Assembly: GCF_030253575.1 (NCBI RefSeq)
Contig: NC_080564.1
Span: forward strand, 3,144,501-3,208,500
Length of the DNA: 64,000 nt
Direction of reading: 5' to 3'
Source of the DNA: Rhododendron vialii
Taxonomy: Eukaryota > Streptophyta > Magnoliopsida > Ericales > Ericaceae
The notes under the pieces are model-generated. The model was not told the DNA's origin. It ran no database searches and saw nothing but the letters and a program-made list of their open reading frames with translations. The position numbers were made by a program, and so were the translations under genes. Below are positions 1 to 12,971 of this stretch, piece after piece (position 1 is the first letter of the stretch; every line of letters begins with the position of its first letter).

Positions 1-150
1 AAAATCATATGGCCTTCGTACGACCAACACAAAGGACCTCCTCGGAAGAGTCGAAGTCGTCGAGTTATGTTCTCAAAATCGTTTCCAAAAGTCCGAACAC
101 GTTAGCTATATCGGGTCAATGAACTGCCGCGCGAACACCTGACCTCGATT

Positions 151-166
151 TCTCTCTCTCTCTCTA
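151..166 (+). repeat. CT microsatellite in the P4H leader
   Basis: A pyrimidine CT run about 100 bp upstream of the P4H start codon. Such tracts are common in plant 5' leaders and core promoters. No clear TATA box was picked out upstream. Confidence 0.5.
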
Positions 167-266
167 GATCTCGTTCTTCCTCCTGCAAAGCCCCAGGTTT
201 TGCCTCGAATTCTGCTTCCAGTTTGCCCTTGGAAAATCCTGTCAACAGCAACAAACAACGGCAGCA

Positions 267-3200
267 ATGGCGGCGAAGGGGAGGCACTCTCGATTCCCGT
301 CTCGCAAATCCTCCCCGTCCACGCTCGTCTTCACGATCCTGATCATGTTCACCTTCTTCGTCCTAATCCTTCTCGCTCTCGGAATCCTCTCTATTCCCGG
401 CAGCACTTCTCCTGATTCCCCCAGGGCGCACGATCTCAGCACCATCGTTCACGACACCGTCGACAGGTACGTTTGCGCCAGTTACGACGCCGTCTCGATA
501 AATGTGGATTTCAAATGGATGGAATCTGTTCAATTCTCTAGGGCTTATCGACGGTTGTATAGGCGCACGGTCGTATAAGCTTTGATATGATGGGTTTTAA
601 CTCGCTCCGGATTCCCATTCGGATTTTTGTTAAACACAGTTTGTTTAGCTTTTTGTCTATTTTTTTAGGATTAATCGTTCGTCTGAGGATTTTGAAAAGG
701 ATTAAACTATGAACTAAGAGTTAAGAAAGTCCATATAAGACGGTGCTAAATACACTGAAGATGGGTTTTGTATTTGGGAGCAGCAGTAGTAGAAGAGTCA
801 CGATACTATTCGAACCTCTCTCAATGCATTTCTTCTCCTATTGTAGTTGTTCCATCTTTTGATCTTGACGATTAATGGAATATTTGTCAAGACGAACGAT
901 TTATCCACTAAATTTGACGTGAATTTGATAATGACTAAGAGAAAACAAGTACAAAGATAGTAACAAAAAGACTGGAAATTTAGCCCAATGGGTAAACTGG
1001 TTGCTTCAAATTTATCTTGATGAAGCTCCAACCTCATGTTGAAATCGCCATATGTAACATGTTGATTTTGAATTTGAGCTGTTCCAGTGAATAATAATGA
1101 CAAATCTCTTCATTTGAAATCCACATTTGTCCAAACAGGGCCTAAGCTTTTGTTTAAATAATTGGGTTGATCTGATCATGTTGTGCTTGATTTGGAGGAA
1201 ATCTAGGAGTGAAGAAGATGATGGGGAAGGGGACCGGTGGGTTGAAGTTATCTCCTGGGAGCCAAGAGCTTTTGTTTATCATAATTTCTTGGTTAGTTTG
1301 TTCAATTTTGGTCGTTATAGTGTTCTTGATTCGTTTTTTTGTTCCTGTAGCTTGTGCCATAATTAGTTCGTTGCAATGTCCTTGAATTAGAGTTCTTACG
1401 TGAAGTTTAATGGTCTTTTTTGTTTTGCATCCTGGATTTCATTTGAAAAATGTGTGTTTAATCTATGTTATGGGTGCTGACATTAGTATTCTACCATACT
1501 TGGTTTGGAGCTTTTGCATCAAGGGTAATTACCATTTCGATGTTGCATACATTTGACTTTGTGTATTTCATTTGAAGCTTGTGAAGATTCTAGTTAATGC
1601 TGTCAAACCTGGGATCCTATGTTGGAGCATCGAATCGAGGGCCGTACAATTAGAGATACTAAGAAATGAAAAAAAGAAGAAGAAGAAGTGTAATCGGTTT
1701 TAAATGGAAGAGTAAAAAAATATGATGAACACTATTTTAAACCCAATAGGATAGAGTAAAAAGTCTATTGTTTGTTTTGTAGTTACAATTGCAAAACACT
1801 TCGAAAGTAAAGGTAAGAAAAGACTATGTACAGTAGGTATTATACATGAAAAAAGCCAAACAAAATGAGAGCAACAAAAAGGGGGTTGAATAGGAGCTTT
1901 TATAGGTCAATGACAATGTGAATTTGTGATTAAACAAATGAGAAGAACAAAAGAAAAGTGGAATGATTCTTAGAAAGAAAATTTTAGGAATGCTTTAAGA
2001 AGAAAGATGAATGAGAATCGAAGAAATAAATACATCTCAGGCTATTTGATAACGTGGAAAAGAAATGAAATGAAGTATAGAAGGAAGAAAAAGAGCTTTG
2101 GCTATTTGATTAATGTAGAAAAGAAATGGGTAACAGAAGTAGTCGTCCAGTACAGCTTATTTGCAACATGTGTTTTCTGAGCATTTGGAATAAGTATGTG
2201 TAGGTTAGACTTACTTTAACGGGCATTTAAGCCCAATCATAAAAATAAAAATATCCAGGCACCAAAACTGTGTTTAAAATTGGACCAGTAGGATCGGTAG
2301 ATGCATCGTGATTCCACGATCTAGTAGGCAACCATCAGAATTACAACATCGTCTCCAAGGGATGCTTTACACGATCCGGATTGATTTAGCCAAAATGGAT
2401 TGTAAGATTGTATGATTGGTGGATTCGGATCGAGATTCTAACAACCTTGAGGCTATTATTATTTGAGTTGAAAGTTTTTTGGTCCTTGTTACTCTTGTAC
2501 TTGGACCTCTGCCTGAAGGATGTTCGTTACTTGTTAAGAGATTCTGCATGTATGTGCTGTTGTTTGTTCCTTGTGTACGTTGTTGCTCGAGTTACAGCTG
2601 TCATTCCCTATTATAGTATGTGATGATGGAAAAAGAAATGAGAACAAAAACAATAGCAATTACGTATAGAACACAAATGATTTAAATAGTTAGGTGTACA
2701 CCCTTCCTATAAAAAAAGAAAAAAAAGGTGCATTCCCTACATCCATGGGCAAAGATAAAAAGGAATCTCACTATGAAAGAAGGGTATACAATGACCCGAC
2801 CCGGCTTATACGGAACTCCTATAGAACAAATCGGGTCGAAAGTACCCAATAATCACTAACGTCCTGGACTAGCTATTTTCCCATTAAGTGAGTCCTGCAA
2901 GTTGCAATTGGTTTGTAATCATAATCCGGAATGCATTCGAGACAAGCAAACACTGGTGAGCGTGCTTTGTTTCTACATTCTCATTTGCAACCAGATCCAT
3001 GGCTTGGTATGTGCGTTGATGTGTGTGAGTCGTGTATTTATGTCGGTACACTAAATTAAACATTGGTATCTACTTAACCAGTAAAGCGATTGAACGCTAA
3101 ATTTCTTCCCATCTTTTTTGTGCAGTCCAAGGACGAATGTGAATACTTAATCAACCTTGGTAAACCCCATATGAAAAAGTCAACTGTTGTAGATAGCGCA

Positions 3201-5636
3201 ACTGGCAAGAGTACAGATAGTAGGTATGAATACTTGACCTCCTAAAATCGTATCTTTAATTGGCTTGCAAAGATGAAGCTTACTTTTCCTTTTGTGGATC
3301 CTGGTTATGGGCTTACAATTGCAGACCTCTGAGATATCCTTTACATGCAGGGTACGTACAAGTTCTGGTACTTTTCTGACTAGAGGGCGTGATAAAATAG
3401 TCCAGAACATTGAGAAAAGGATTGCAGATTTTGCCTTCATACCTGTAGGTATGTGGCTTAGACACTCCTCTCTCTTTTTTGCAGCGATGGGGAGACGCAC
3501 TTTAGATTTTTGAAATGAACATTTTAAGGTTTTTTGGGTTTTTCTTGAGCTTCCATGTTGGTATCTATGCACTTTCATGTCTTGAAGGTAAGTCTTAAGG
3601 CTGGGCATTGGTGCGGATGAAACTCATATGATAAGGCAATGAGCAGTCCTGAAACCCAATGCAGTGTTACATGGACTTCTATTTTCCCCCGTGTCCTTTT
3701 GTAATATGACGGCGTAAGGGTGTGGGTTTTGTGTCCGCCCATTCTCAAACTAGATGCTTAGATTATCTATTTGTTTGGTACGTTTGAAGAAGAAGAGGAA
3801 GAATCTCATTTTTTATATTAAAGATGGCCTCTCGTAGGGATTTAAGTAGAAACCCCCATTCTCCTAAGACCCATTTAATTTTAAGTTCATTCGTAAAGAA
3901 GGGACAACCAATCATTTCATAATATTGTAAGTTTTGAGAAAGAGTTCAGATGACGACAAAGGCACGCTTTCAACCAGTCTAAACCAAAATGCACAACGCT
4001 AAGGTGATTGCTTTGTGCTTGCTACTAACAGTGGTTTTGTGCATTAGAAGAATCTTGAAGTTGCTGTTTTTGTCATCAATAAAGGTAATCACATGAAAAA
4101 AGTCACCAAGGGGATGCTGTTTGGGGGGATACAGTAATCTTTGTCTTTTCGCGGTAAGTTGGTTTGTATAACTAATGATGCAACATTGTTAGAGGGACAC
4201 AGATCGTGGATGTGAGCCAAGAGTTCAGATGGTGAAAGTAGATGTCTCAGTTCATAACAAGACTTATATTTACTTGTTTGGCATATGATCTTAATCCGTA
4301 GATCCTGCATGCAAATGATGCAAGGGAGGTTTTTACTGCAATTACTGGTATCTTGAACTGGGGGGTTGTTTAAGGCAGTGGTATGGACCCATGGCACAAT
4401 GACCTGCAATTCATGCTTGTGTTATTTTCTGAGTCCTATGGGCTATGGTATAGCAATCTCCGTCATGAGCTTGTTCAAGTCTTTTTTGGAATAAAATTCT
4501 GGCAATGACCTACAATTCATGCTTGTGTTATTTTCTGAGTCCTATGGGCTATGGTATAGCAATCTCCGTCATGAGCTTGTTCAAGTCTTTTTTGGAATAA
4601 AATTCTCAAATTTCTTGGTTGAAGGATCTCAATCAGAGTCTAGCAACTTTTGACAGGTAGCTTTGCACATTCGATATAACTCGCTAAACTTTTGAGAGTG
4701 GTTGACTAAGTAAAGTCATAAGTTTCGGTGTACCTTGTTTGGCAGAGTTTCAAAATGTTTTGGTCAGTCGTTTTTTGCCCCGAGGGAGGTTTTTTTGTTG
4801 TACGATGTTTTAGGAACAAAAGGTTCTTGTAATCTTCTCTCTCCTCCTGCAAGATACTTTTTTGGTCTACTTGTAGTGAGTCATTTATCGTGTAGCTATT
4901 ATTCTACTGTCATTTCACATTTATTTATCTCAATGCTGTGATTTATAGAGCATGGGGAAGGGCTTCAAATTCTCCACTATGAGGTTGGCCAAAAATACGA
5001 ACCTCACAATGACTACTTTGCTGATGAGTTTAACACTAAGAATGGAGGTCAACGCATTGCTACAGTTCTAATGTACCTGTGAGTAATACCTTCTCCACCT
5101 ATTTATGACTGATATTTCTCCATTTTTGGGGGGTATAGACCTGAAATTTTGTTTTTTCTCAATCCTGTGGTTGCACAGTTCGGATGTTGAAGAAGGGGGT
5201 GAGACAGTATTCCCTGCTGCCAAAGGAAATTATAGTTCTGTGCCATGGTGGAATGAGCTATCTGAATGCGGGAAAGGGGGACTTTCTCTTAAACCAAAGA
5301 GGGGTGATGCATTGCTTTTCTGGAGCATGAATCCTGATGGAACCTTGGATCCTTCAAGTTTGCATGGTTAGTTACTGCTTATTTGGTCGGCCGTGCAAAA
5401 GTCTTTTATTATTGGTGCTATTTGTAATTCTATAGGATATTATTCCCATTTCTGTGTTGTGTCACCTCATTGACACCTTCCTTCTTGTTACGAGTTAATA
5501 CAGTCATCGTAAACCATATCTTCTTGCAAATCCAAGTCCAGGGGCGACGCCGGGAAAACCTGGCTGAGGGTTACTCTCCCTAGTCCCTACACAATTCGTA
5601 GAATATACGTATGTCCAAGCATAATTGCTTTCCAAG

Positions 5637-5691
<55 letters not shown>

Positions 5692-6199
5692 ACACAGTGT
5701 AAAGAGTAGACTGTAAAGGGGAGAGAGATTGAGAGAGAAGGCGTAAAATGTACCATATTAAAGGATGAGAGAGAAAAAGATAAAACAAAAATAGAAAGTT
5801 TTAGTGGGCACATTTACTTAGGTGAGACTTGGAGTTAATATTACCTTGGAGAACGTGGGTAAATAGGAGACACTAGATGTGATGATAATTATCAATCGGT
5901 TCATCGATAAAATTCTATGGGTTCAATCATTGGATGTACCAAACTACGTGCCAAAACACCCACATGTGATCATGGTTCCTAAAATTTCACTGGGTTTAGT
6001 TGAATATCTTTCAGTTAGAGGACCTCAGGAGCTTCAAAACGGCCTCCATATTCCACTCCAAAAATCTTATGCAAATTATTTGAATAAGTGACAAGTTGTT
6101 TGTTTGTCTGTTTTCTTTCTGTTAGGTGGCTGCCCTGTTATTAAAGGGAACAAGTGGTCTTCTACAAAATGGATGCGCGTCAATGAGTACAAGGTTTAA
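267..6199 (+). CDS. Prolyl 4-hydroxylase (plant P4H, type II membrane protein)
   Basis: Join 267-466, 1207-1291, 3126-3223, 3351-3448, 4949-5078, 5179-5366, 6126-6199: 873 nt, 290 aa, all introns GT-AG and phase-consistent. The family is Fe(II)/2-oxoglutarate dioxygenases that hydroxylate proline in secreted hydroxyproline-rich proteins such as extensins and arabinogalactan proteins, in the ER/Golgi. Visible: a short basic cytosolic N-terminus, one hydrophobic anchor (about residues 19-45, FTILIMFTFFVLILLALGI), an acidic linker, then the catalytic double-stranded beta-helix. The iron triad is His180-x-Asp182 (EPHNDYF) and His266 (SLHGGCPV); Lys276 in KGNKW should bind 2-oxoglutarate. Length fits the family (about 290 aa). 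The residue between His and Asp is Asn where I recall Tyr in most relatives. The start is the first ATG before the anchor. Intron 4 carries a 106-bp tandem duplication. Exact Arabidopsis orthologue (P4H5 or P4H10 type) not decided. Confidence 0.93.
4398..4608 (+). repeat. 106-bp tandem duplication in P4H intron 4
   Basis: Two nearly identical adjacent copies (4398-4503 and 4504-4608) with period 106, both containing TTCATGCTTGTGTTATTTTC. It is inside the 1.5-kb intron between exons 4 and 5 and does not touch splice sites. Confidence 0.9.
5641..5688 (+). repeat. CT microsatellite in P4H intron 6
   Basis: About 24 CT dinucleotides in the 760-bp intron before the last P4H exon. Open frames here on the minus strand are only GA-repeat translations. 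Confidence 0.95.
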
Positions 6200-9100
6200 T
6201 TTACTCTACAAAAGGTAATCTTCTGTGCAGATACGAGAGCCTCAATATTTTGTAATTTAGCCTCCAATACAAGTCGGTCATCTATTTTTGTTTATTTTCT
6301 TTCGATAAACATATTTGTTTTCCTGTGACATATCCGGTAGTATCGAATCCTGTGGTTGTGAGATCCTGGTAGGAAGTCGCATCTTTGGTGACATTTTGTA
6401 GACACAGGATTTTTCTTGAGCTATTATATTTCTGGAAATGTCCTTGTACTTTGATTTGTATTTCGTCGTGATTAGGATTGCTGAAACCCCAATCAATGCA
6501 AGTTCAGTTAGTACAAAAGTTAACTTGGTTCTAGGTATTGCCTCGGAAAAATTTTCCGCGCTTGCTGTTTCTGCATCATCCAATACGGCTCAAGGGTGCT
6601 ACGAATACTCATTTGTTCATGATGTGAGCAAACCCTCTACACATGAATATGAAGTACTACTAAAGGATCTCATTTTTTGGCAGGTTTGCAAATAACGAGT
6701 CAGTTTTTGGCTTCTTGTTGTATACTTGTATCAAATGGTGGTAGAACATTTTCGGGCTGGAGCTTTTTCAAGGTTCACGCAGCGAGAATAGATTAGGGGA
6801 ATCTCATAAGATCTCAAGCGCAGAACCTAGGGAGATTGAAGTGCTGAGTACTACTAGTTGGCATTGAGAACCGTAATCGGAAAACGGGATGTATTTAGTG
6901 AATGGGTAGAGGAAATGATATTTTCATCTCTCAGACTGTCTGTGTATTGGATTTTCTGTCATAAGTTTATCTGTCCACATCTATTTTACAAGGCACAATA
7001 GATTCCTTGTTTTCCTCACGTTACTAATTCTAGAGAATACCAATAAGAAAAGTTATTACTTATGTAATTTATACAAACATTGAGCACCTTGACTTCTAAG
7101 TTCTAACAAATATGAGGTTGTAATATACCACAAGTTTTTGCAGCACACCTTTATGGTGGCCCACTCTAAGAACACCGGGCTGATGAATCATGATGTGCCT
7201 ATGTGTCGAGGGGTTTTCCGGCCGTTGAATTATGTGATTTTTTCTTATGTTTTAGAATTCAACGGCTGGAAGGTTTTCGGCACAGAGGGTCCTGGCTCCT
7301 CTTTCGGTAGCTTCACTCATTTATCAGCATTCAGCATTCAACACTGAAGTTTAAAAGTTTGTTCAAAACTTCCTTTGTTTATATGGCGAGCCTTGTAAAG
7401 TGGACATTGTTTTGAGATTTGCTATGCATATTTGGTGAAAGTGAAACCATGAATGGGACCAGAAATATTCCCCTGGCAATGATCTGGTTTGAAAGTTGAA
7501 CCTGGGCTTAGCCAAGGCTAATACTTCTCTTTTGCCGATCAAGAGCTGATCAATAGTCACTCAGAGCCGATCAAGAGCTGAGCTCGAGTAGCTTGCGTTA
7601 ATTTTTCACAGTACAAGCTTACAAAAACAACCATGGATTTTAAGCTTTATCTGGAAACCGAACGAGTTTCAACAGCAAACTGATCTTGAACGAGTTTTTA
7701 ATGAGCAAAATATGAGCTCGACCTCAAATAGCGGAGTCAATTAAAGATCTTGTCACTCGAGCCCATGCCATAACTCTAGTAAGTAGTATAAATTTTTTTA
7801 TTACTAGTACTTATAAAGTTGCAACCCATACTGGAATAGCATGTGGGCCCACATTTCTAACTATTGTCTGGTAAATAGATTATCCCGTTCTTGCAACATA
7901 ATCAGTATAAAAAAATAACCTTTTTCAAGTGAAGAAACATATATAGACATGTATATGTGTTTGTGTATAAACAAGATGATGAGTTATGCATGTGTGTCGG
8001 CAATGCAAAAAATGGAACATCCAATAAACATCCCCGAGGGTTGTCTGGTGGTCAAGACCCGAGACATAAAGGTTTGTTCCCTCCTTAGATATTAGATTTG
8101 AAACCTTCGAGGCGCTATCAACTTCTTTAGAGTTAATTCACACAAAACTTTATTGTAACTTTAAATGAGAGTCGAGGTGCCTGTAAACAGGAACATTCAA
8201 TGAATAGAGATGAAACACTTGCACAAGTTTTGTAGCTAATGAAAAGGGGATATATGCATGGTTGTCACAACTAACTAATCTTGAGTCCCCAAGGCAAAGG
8301 CAGACTTCTGTCTCTCTCTCGATCCAATTGCAAGCTGCAATACCTAACAACATAAACAATTCTAAAGCCAGCAATTAACAATAGTTAACTGGAATTCCAC
8401 CTAGTGATGCACACGGCAAAACAAGTGCAAAATCTCCCAAAAGATATTCTTTGCTTACATAGCTAAAGCCCTTGGTCTTTACATTCCCAGCTGCCACTCG
8501 ACTCTTGAGGCCAAGGGAAATTCAGAGATTAATACCCATGTACAATTGCATTGATGGTTTGATAAGTACAGGGTCATAACTAGATGCTACTAATACTAAA
8601 ACCATCGGTAAAAATGTTGTGTATTCTGAACAAACTAGCAATTCCGTTCTATACAAATGATCTGAAGAAGCCTACTCCCACCATACCGCATCCCAAAGAG
8701 TACGTTGTACCGCGATCCCCATTCCCATTCCATATGTGTTCACACCCAATTTTGGGGAAAACAGCGTGTCGCAATGATCCGCGATCGAGGTAACCAGGGT
8801 CCAAACCTAACTTGTAACAAGACTGAAACTACATCTTATTAATCATTCTTGGTTTTTTGTATGGGTACTTTGGTAACGTGGCTGACTGTAGCACTTAGTT
8901 TCATACTTTATTATAAATTCCTGTGGGCTTCAAATTAAACTATTGAGACATTTGTTTTGAGATCTTGGGATGCAAAATCTTTGACACATGCTTTGTGGGT
9001 CGCAATTTAGCTCAACCACCAGAAAAAAAAAGGGAGACTTAAATAAGTCAATAATATTCTAACCACATTTGGTTTATTCCAACTCCCCAAGTAGAGAAAT

Positions 9101-9600
9101 CTTGACTACCATTCTATTTAGTCTACTACTAGTATTTTGTATTGAAACATTTTTAAGCACATGGGAAGGTATACATTTTTGCACAGTTTCATGAAAGATT
9201 CTTTTTTTCGCGACTGTCGAAGGCGGTCGGTTGGGTGCGAATGCGGTGTCGATAAAGTTGTATTTGGATCGTGAATTTTGTAGATGGATCGATAGAGAGA
9301 GAAACCTGTAAGAACAAAAATGCACTGAAGAACCTGCTATTGAAGATTCACAAGTAGAAAAGGCATTGAAAAGTCAATACAGGGTTGTAGTGAGCATTTC
9401 AGCCGTGTATCTAAGCAATTAACGGTCCGGATTGATTAGTTCCTTGTTGTTCTAGGTGGTTCTCTCACGAGTTGTAACTGTGATTGTTAGGTTGAGTTTA
9501 TTTGGTATGATTGAGGTGTGTGTCGTTGGACTTTCTTACGCAGGTGACTGTTCAGTTTAATGTAAAATAATCTCCTTCCAATTGGCTAAAAAAAATATTT
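6200..9600. other. Intergenic DNA downstream of P4H, no gene recognised
   Basis: The first several hundred bases are probably P4H 3'UTR. Beyond that no reading frame resembles a protein I know. A short stem-loop lies at about 7217-7275 (arms CCGGCCGTTGAATT and AATTCAACGGCTGG) and a SINE-like stretch at about 8033-8165. The frame at 8584-8793 has an unremarkable composition and no flanking splice structure. Confidence 0.6.
8033..8165 (+). mobile_element. Possible tRNA-derived SINE fragment
   Basis: GGTTGTCTGGTGGTCAAGAC resembles a pol III A box and TTTGAAACCTTCGAGG, about 70 bp further on, resembles a diverged B box. This spacing is typical of plant tRNA-type SINEs. No target duplication or poly(A)/poly(T) end was delimited, so boundaries are rough. 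Confidence 0.4.
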
Positions 9601-9618
9601 TGTTCACTTTTTTTTTTT

Positions 9619-9821
9619 GGGCTAATGATTTTGCTATTCCCCTATTTGTTAATATTACTCTCCTTTTTTGTTTTTAGAAGGGTGAATTTACTAAAACACC
9701 CTTGCACTTTATAATGCTAGATTTCTCATTTTTCAAATGCAAGGGCTGTTTTAGTAAATTCACCCTACTAAAAACAAAAGGGGGAGTGACATTAACAAAT
9801 AGGGAAGTGGCAAAATCAGCC
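9619..9821. mobile_element. Foldback MITE, hAT-like family, copy 1
   Basis: About 200-bp hairpin. The left end GGGCTAATGATTTTGCTATT pairs with the right end GGGAAGTGGCAAAATCAGCC, and an inner pair (AGGGTGAATTTACTAAAACA with TGTTTTAGTAAATTCACCCT) extends the stem. Its termini match the two shorter copies at 9849 and 12972. No target duplication seen for this copy. Confidence 0.75.
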
Positions 9822-9848
9822 GTGCGTATTTGCTCTTCAATATAATTA

Positions 9849-9971
9849 GGGAAATGATTTTGCCACTCCCTTTTTTGTTAACACCACTCTCCTGCAAGTG
9901 TATTTTTACACCAAAAATACACTTGCAGGGTAGTGGCGTTAACAAAAAAGAAAGTGGCAAAATCAGTAGCC
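9849..9971. mobile_element. Foldback MITE, hAT-like family, copy 2 with 8-bp TSD
   Basis: 123-bp near-perfect hairpin from GGGAAATGATTTTGCCACTC to GGCAAAATCAGTAGCC. Identical 8-bp direct repeats TATAATTA flank it (9841-9848 and 9972-9979). An 8-bp TSD is the hAT superfamily signature. No coding capacity. Confidence 0.88.
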
Positions 9972-10987
9972 TATAATTAACACAGTGCGGAAATCAATAA
10001 TTGGAGTTTGGATTTAGAGGGGAAATTAATAGTTGGAGTTTGGAATTTTGTTTGGTGAGACAATAATTTTATTAAGCCATTGTAAACGACAGGGTCCCAC
10101 AAAATTCTTCCTAGTTTGGAAATGGATGCATACCTTTTGAAGGTCCATAATTGCCAATAACTTCATTGTTAAGACAACATTCCATTATGTGAGATAGAGA
10201 CATAAAAAAAGAAGAGGTTTTCAATTCATTGATTAGGTTCTAACCTAGCTAAGGAGTAAATGGCTATATTGTCCTCAATTGTGCTAACTTCATGTTTAAG
10301 ACATGATACAGATAAGAATGGAATACAAGAAGACAAAATGTTTTCTCTAACAAGGGGGTTTAGTTCTCTGTTTTAGATAATTTCTAAAACAAAAAACTAT
10401 GCCGCTTAGCGGTACTCCTTCCCCATTCACGCAGGAGTAGGCTAGGCATCTGTAGAATGACAAAAAAAAAAACCCAACATTCTTGAAGCTAGTATGCATA
10501 TTCCAAATTGAAAAGATAGCCAATCCGACAATTCTTTTCTAAATCAATGCATTTGAGTCGATTATACATTTCATTATTATAATTGCAGTCGCACCCACTT
10601 TATAAGTAGTTTTTATTTGCTAACAAGATAAATAAAAAGTTAGAAGTGGCTATTAGTGCTTGTGATAATCTCTCGTGAGTCGTGACAAACACGAGATCAT
10701 CAAACGCAATAATCCACAAAAGCTGGGTATTTATTTTTTGGGGACTTTTTGGACTTTATCTTGAATATTTCGAAAAATATTGGATAAAAGTTTTAAAAAA
10801 ATTACTTTTCCGATTCTTCTTGTCGATACAAATCAATAATTCACAAAAGTTTCATTCAAAATTAACAAACGCAAAAACATAATCAAATAAGGGCAAAATA
10901 AAAATAAAATCTCAAAAAGCTAAGGAGAACAAGACCCGAGAGATCTCCACAAGATCTTTAAAGATGAGTTTGAGGTTGAGTTTCAAG

Positions 10988-11282
10988 AGGGTTTTTTGGG
11001 CTTTTTCTTATTTTGTTCTTATTTGAATTTTTTTTCTCGTTTATTAGTTTTGCGTCAATTTTTTTGACCTTTTGATTCGTCCTAAATATTTTGAATAAGG
11101 GCCACTTTTAGGTAAATAAAAATCGATCTTTTTTTTTTACTTAAAAGTGGTCCTTATTCAAAATATTTGGGTAAAATTAATTTTTTTTTTACTTTTCAAA
11201 AAGTCAAAAAAATTTGACGCTAAATGAACAAACGCGAAAAAAATTTGAATAAAGACAAAAAGTTGTTAGTAAAACTGGGCCT
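10988..11282. mobile_element. AT-rich foldback element
   Basis: Long imperfect inverted repeat. TTTTGCGTCAATTTTTTTGA and AATAAGGGCCACTTTTAGGT on the left pair with ACTTAAAAGTGGTCCTTATT and TTGACGCTAAATGAACAAAC on the right. The outer parts resemble the foldback at about 28393-28746, so they may be one MITE family. Ends are approximate. Confidence 0.65.
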
Positions 11283-11857
11283 GAGTCTAGCGTGATTTTG
11301 TACTCCATAAGCGAGATGTCGGTGATATAAAATAATATGTTTTGAGTTACATCGATAATATCTCATGAGAGGACTCAATATTTTTTTTATTTTTCTTAGT
11401 CACAAAATTACACAAGAATGATCTTCTGATAGCCAACCCACCACCCTCAAGTTTTTCTTATTAAATCAAAGAAAAGAAAATTTTGACCCAAATTTGTTGA
11501 AGAAATAATTTGTCCCCACTTCAAAATCCCCTATGCTTGTTTTGAATGTATGCTTTACATAACATCTGCGCCGGACGAAAACGGGTTCTAGCATGAATAA
11601 ATATAAAGATCTTAACTATTCCTCCAATCTCCATGAGAGGATCGGTGGATTCCTCCACGACTATTGATTTCTATGCGGCTTCTGCAATTTTTTTTCTCCT
11701 TCTCTTCTTTTTGTTGTTTCTTGTATTTTGGGACTTGTAGAGTCTCCAAGTCTTCTTTTGAAGCAAACAAAATCTATCAAATTGCTGGAAAAAAAATGAG
11801 GATAAAAACTTGAGAGAGAAGCATTGCATATATAAATGGTGTGGTGGGCATAGAGTA

Positions 11858-12560
11858 TAGGGATGGCAATCCCGGCCGCCCCACCCCGCCCCGCCCCATT
11901 TCCCGCCCCAAATGGATTGGGGATTCGGAGATTTTTCGGGGATCGGGTAGGGGATGGGGATAATTTTTTAAAAAAAATGGGGAACGGGTAGGGGATGGGT
12001 ATGAGTCCCGCCCCGTTTTGTGTGTGTGTGTGTGTATATATATATATAATAAATAAGTTATATACATAAATGAAAATTATATAGTAGTACTATATATACA
12101 TAAGTGAGGAAGAAATAAAGAAACTAAATCTCACTGTCAATTAACATAAAAGTAATTGAATTCACTTACCGCGGATAGAAGATTAGTAGAAAAAAGAGCT
12201 CAAATCAATAGTTCTAGTCAGATAAATATTGTTCACGTCTAATAAATATTGTTCACGTCGGAAACTCATGAAATAACGTCGCGTTGAAAGAAACGAAGCT
12301 TTAAAGAGCTTTGCGTGTGTTGTTTGTTCTTGGCGTCTTGTTGCAGGAGGGATACCGGATTAAGAATATTGATTTTGCCTGTGGTTCCAGTTGGATCCCC
12401 GATTCCCCACGGGGATCCCCGTTCCCCGTTTGGGGAGGGGATGGAGGGTAAAAATAATTTCCCTGTGGGGATCGGGGAGAGGATGGGGATGGATTTGAAT
12501 TTGGGAATCGGAGACAGGGACAGTGGTATCCACCCCCTACCCGCCCCATTGCCAACCCTA
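11858..12560. mobile_element. 703-bp non-autonomous hAT-like element
   Basis: Terminal inverted repeats TAGGGATGGCAAT (left) and, inverted on the right, TAGGGTTGGCAAT. Identical 8-bp direct repeats ATAGAGTA lie at 11850-11857 and 12561-12568. Both subterminal regions are unusually G+C-rich (runs of CCCCGCCCC and GGGGATGGGG) in an AT-rich setting, and the middle holds a TG/TA microsatellite (about 12019-12049). No transposase. The long frames on both strands here are products of the G/C runs. Confidence 0.88.
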
Positions 12561-12971
12561 ATAGAGTAAAGTGATATGCATTTTGGAATCTGATGGAATT
12601 TTCCACCATTGCAAAATATCTCAGGCCCTATCTGCACACAGTTCCACACTTTACTCACCCCCCAACCCCATCCACCAAGTTTATTTTTTATTTTTTTATT
12701 CATGAGAGAGAAAAAAGCTGAAAGGGATTGTTTGCCATGTCATGTGCATTTATTGCATTTTTCGTTGTGGTTTATGAATCGTATGACAGTCACGTAATCT
12801 TACAAGAGGATGATTAGCTCTCGCTCTAAATCCTCGTTCTTGTGAGTTTTAATAGTTCGAACAACGACGAGTCTAAAATTTTAGTTTGGCAGTGACAAAA
12901 TTACAAAGAGATTTTACTGTATACAAAACTCCACGTAAAATGCACGTATTTACATTTGGATGAAATTTTAT

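Noticed and set aside
5504..5813. Minus-strand frames with alternating Arg-Glu
   Set aside because: These are translations of the CT microsatellite in a P4H intron.
8584..8793. 69-codon frame between P4H and the RING gene
   Set aside because: No recognisable motif, no partner exons and no promoter signals; chance cannot be excluded.
11777..12703. Long frames on both strands through the G/C-run element
   Set aside because: They are low-complexity Pro/Gly/Ser translations of CCCC and GGGG runs inside a transposon with an exact TSD, with no known domain.
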